A DNA stretch of 5,685 bases from Nitrosospira multiformis. Its GTDB lineage: Bacteria > Pseudomonadota > Gammaproteobacteria > Burkholderiales > UBA11063. Below are positions 5,640 through 5,685 of the stretch, one piece after another. Positions within the stretch are counted from its first letter, which is position 1, and every line of letters begins with the position of its first letter. The stretch is taken from contig DYTA01000074.1 in the NCBI GenBank assembly GCA_020726205.1, positions 1 through 5,685 on the forward strand, written 5' to 3'. Made by a program: the position numbers and the translations under genes. The notes below the pieces were generated by a model. It had not been told where the DNA came from and ran no database searches. It worked only from the letters and a program-made list of their open reading frames with translations.

Positions 5640-5668
5640 TTGGCTTTATGTCGGCTTTATGTTATACT
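5640..5668 (+). promoter_or_regulatory. Possible promoter facing out of the window
   Basis: TTGGCT (5640-5645) and TATACT (5663-5668) are separated by 17 nt, matching consensus at four and five of six positions. It would drive a plus-strand gene beyond 5685, divergent from comM. The spacer and -35 overlap a tandem repeat of GGCTTTATGT (5642-5651 and 5653-5662). Confidence 0.4.
5642..5662 (+). repeat. Two tandem 11-bp units (GGCTTTATGT repeated)
   Basis: The 10-mer GGCTTTATGT occurs twice, one helical turn (11 bp) apart, exactly between the candidate -35 and -10. It may be a regulator-binding direct repeat or a small slippage duplication. Confidence 0.45.
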
Positions 5669-5685
5669 AACCATATATTTACAAC

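Overview
The window comes from an AT-rich bacterial genome, very probably an alphaproteobacterium of the order Rickettsiales or a close intracellular relative. I infer this from the Rickettsia-like IF-1 and Maf proteins and from the mixture of intact housekeeping genes, decayed insertion sequences and frameshifted genes. I cannot name the genus.

Layout. At 1-541 (minus) lies the N-terminal half of an rve-type (IS481-like) transposase. It carries a frameshift and runs off the left edge; a probable IS end sits near 648. A 75-bp repeat at 659-733 and about 200 bp of gene-free AT-rich DNA follow. At 935-1879 (minus) is a compact housekeeping group, read in the order tRNA-Asn(GTT), infA, maf, which supplies translation (tRNA, initiation factor IF-1) and nucleotide-pool clean-up (Maf). 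A 336-bp intergenic stretch with dyad symmetries ends in a near-consensus promoter. That promoter faces a plus-strand gene (2216-2754) for a glyoxalase/VOC-fold protein, broken by one frameshift in a run of seven A. At 2810-3732 sits a recognisable IS630-family element: TA flanks, matching terminal inverted repeats, and a DD34E transposase split by two frame changes. Beside it (3733-3877) are further copies of the 659-733 repeat, one inverted. At 3971-5485 (minus) is an intact comM/YifB gene, a hexameric DNA helicase of the Mg-chelatase-like AAA+ group, with a plausible promoter. The last 200 bp hold no gene but carry a possible plus-strand promoter aimed out of the window.

Functionally the window is a conserved core (tRNA-Asn, infA, maf, comM) interrupted by mobile-element debris. 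I found no CRISPR array, toxin-antitoxin pair, defence cassette or evident new multigene system. The most interesting signals are the reading-frame breaks, several in A-runs, and a small repeat family built from IS630-like termini joined to a separate 28-bp module.
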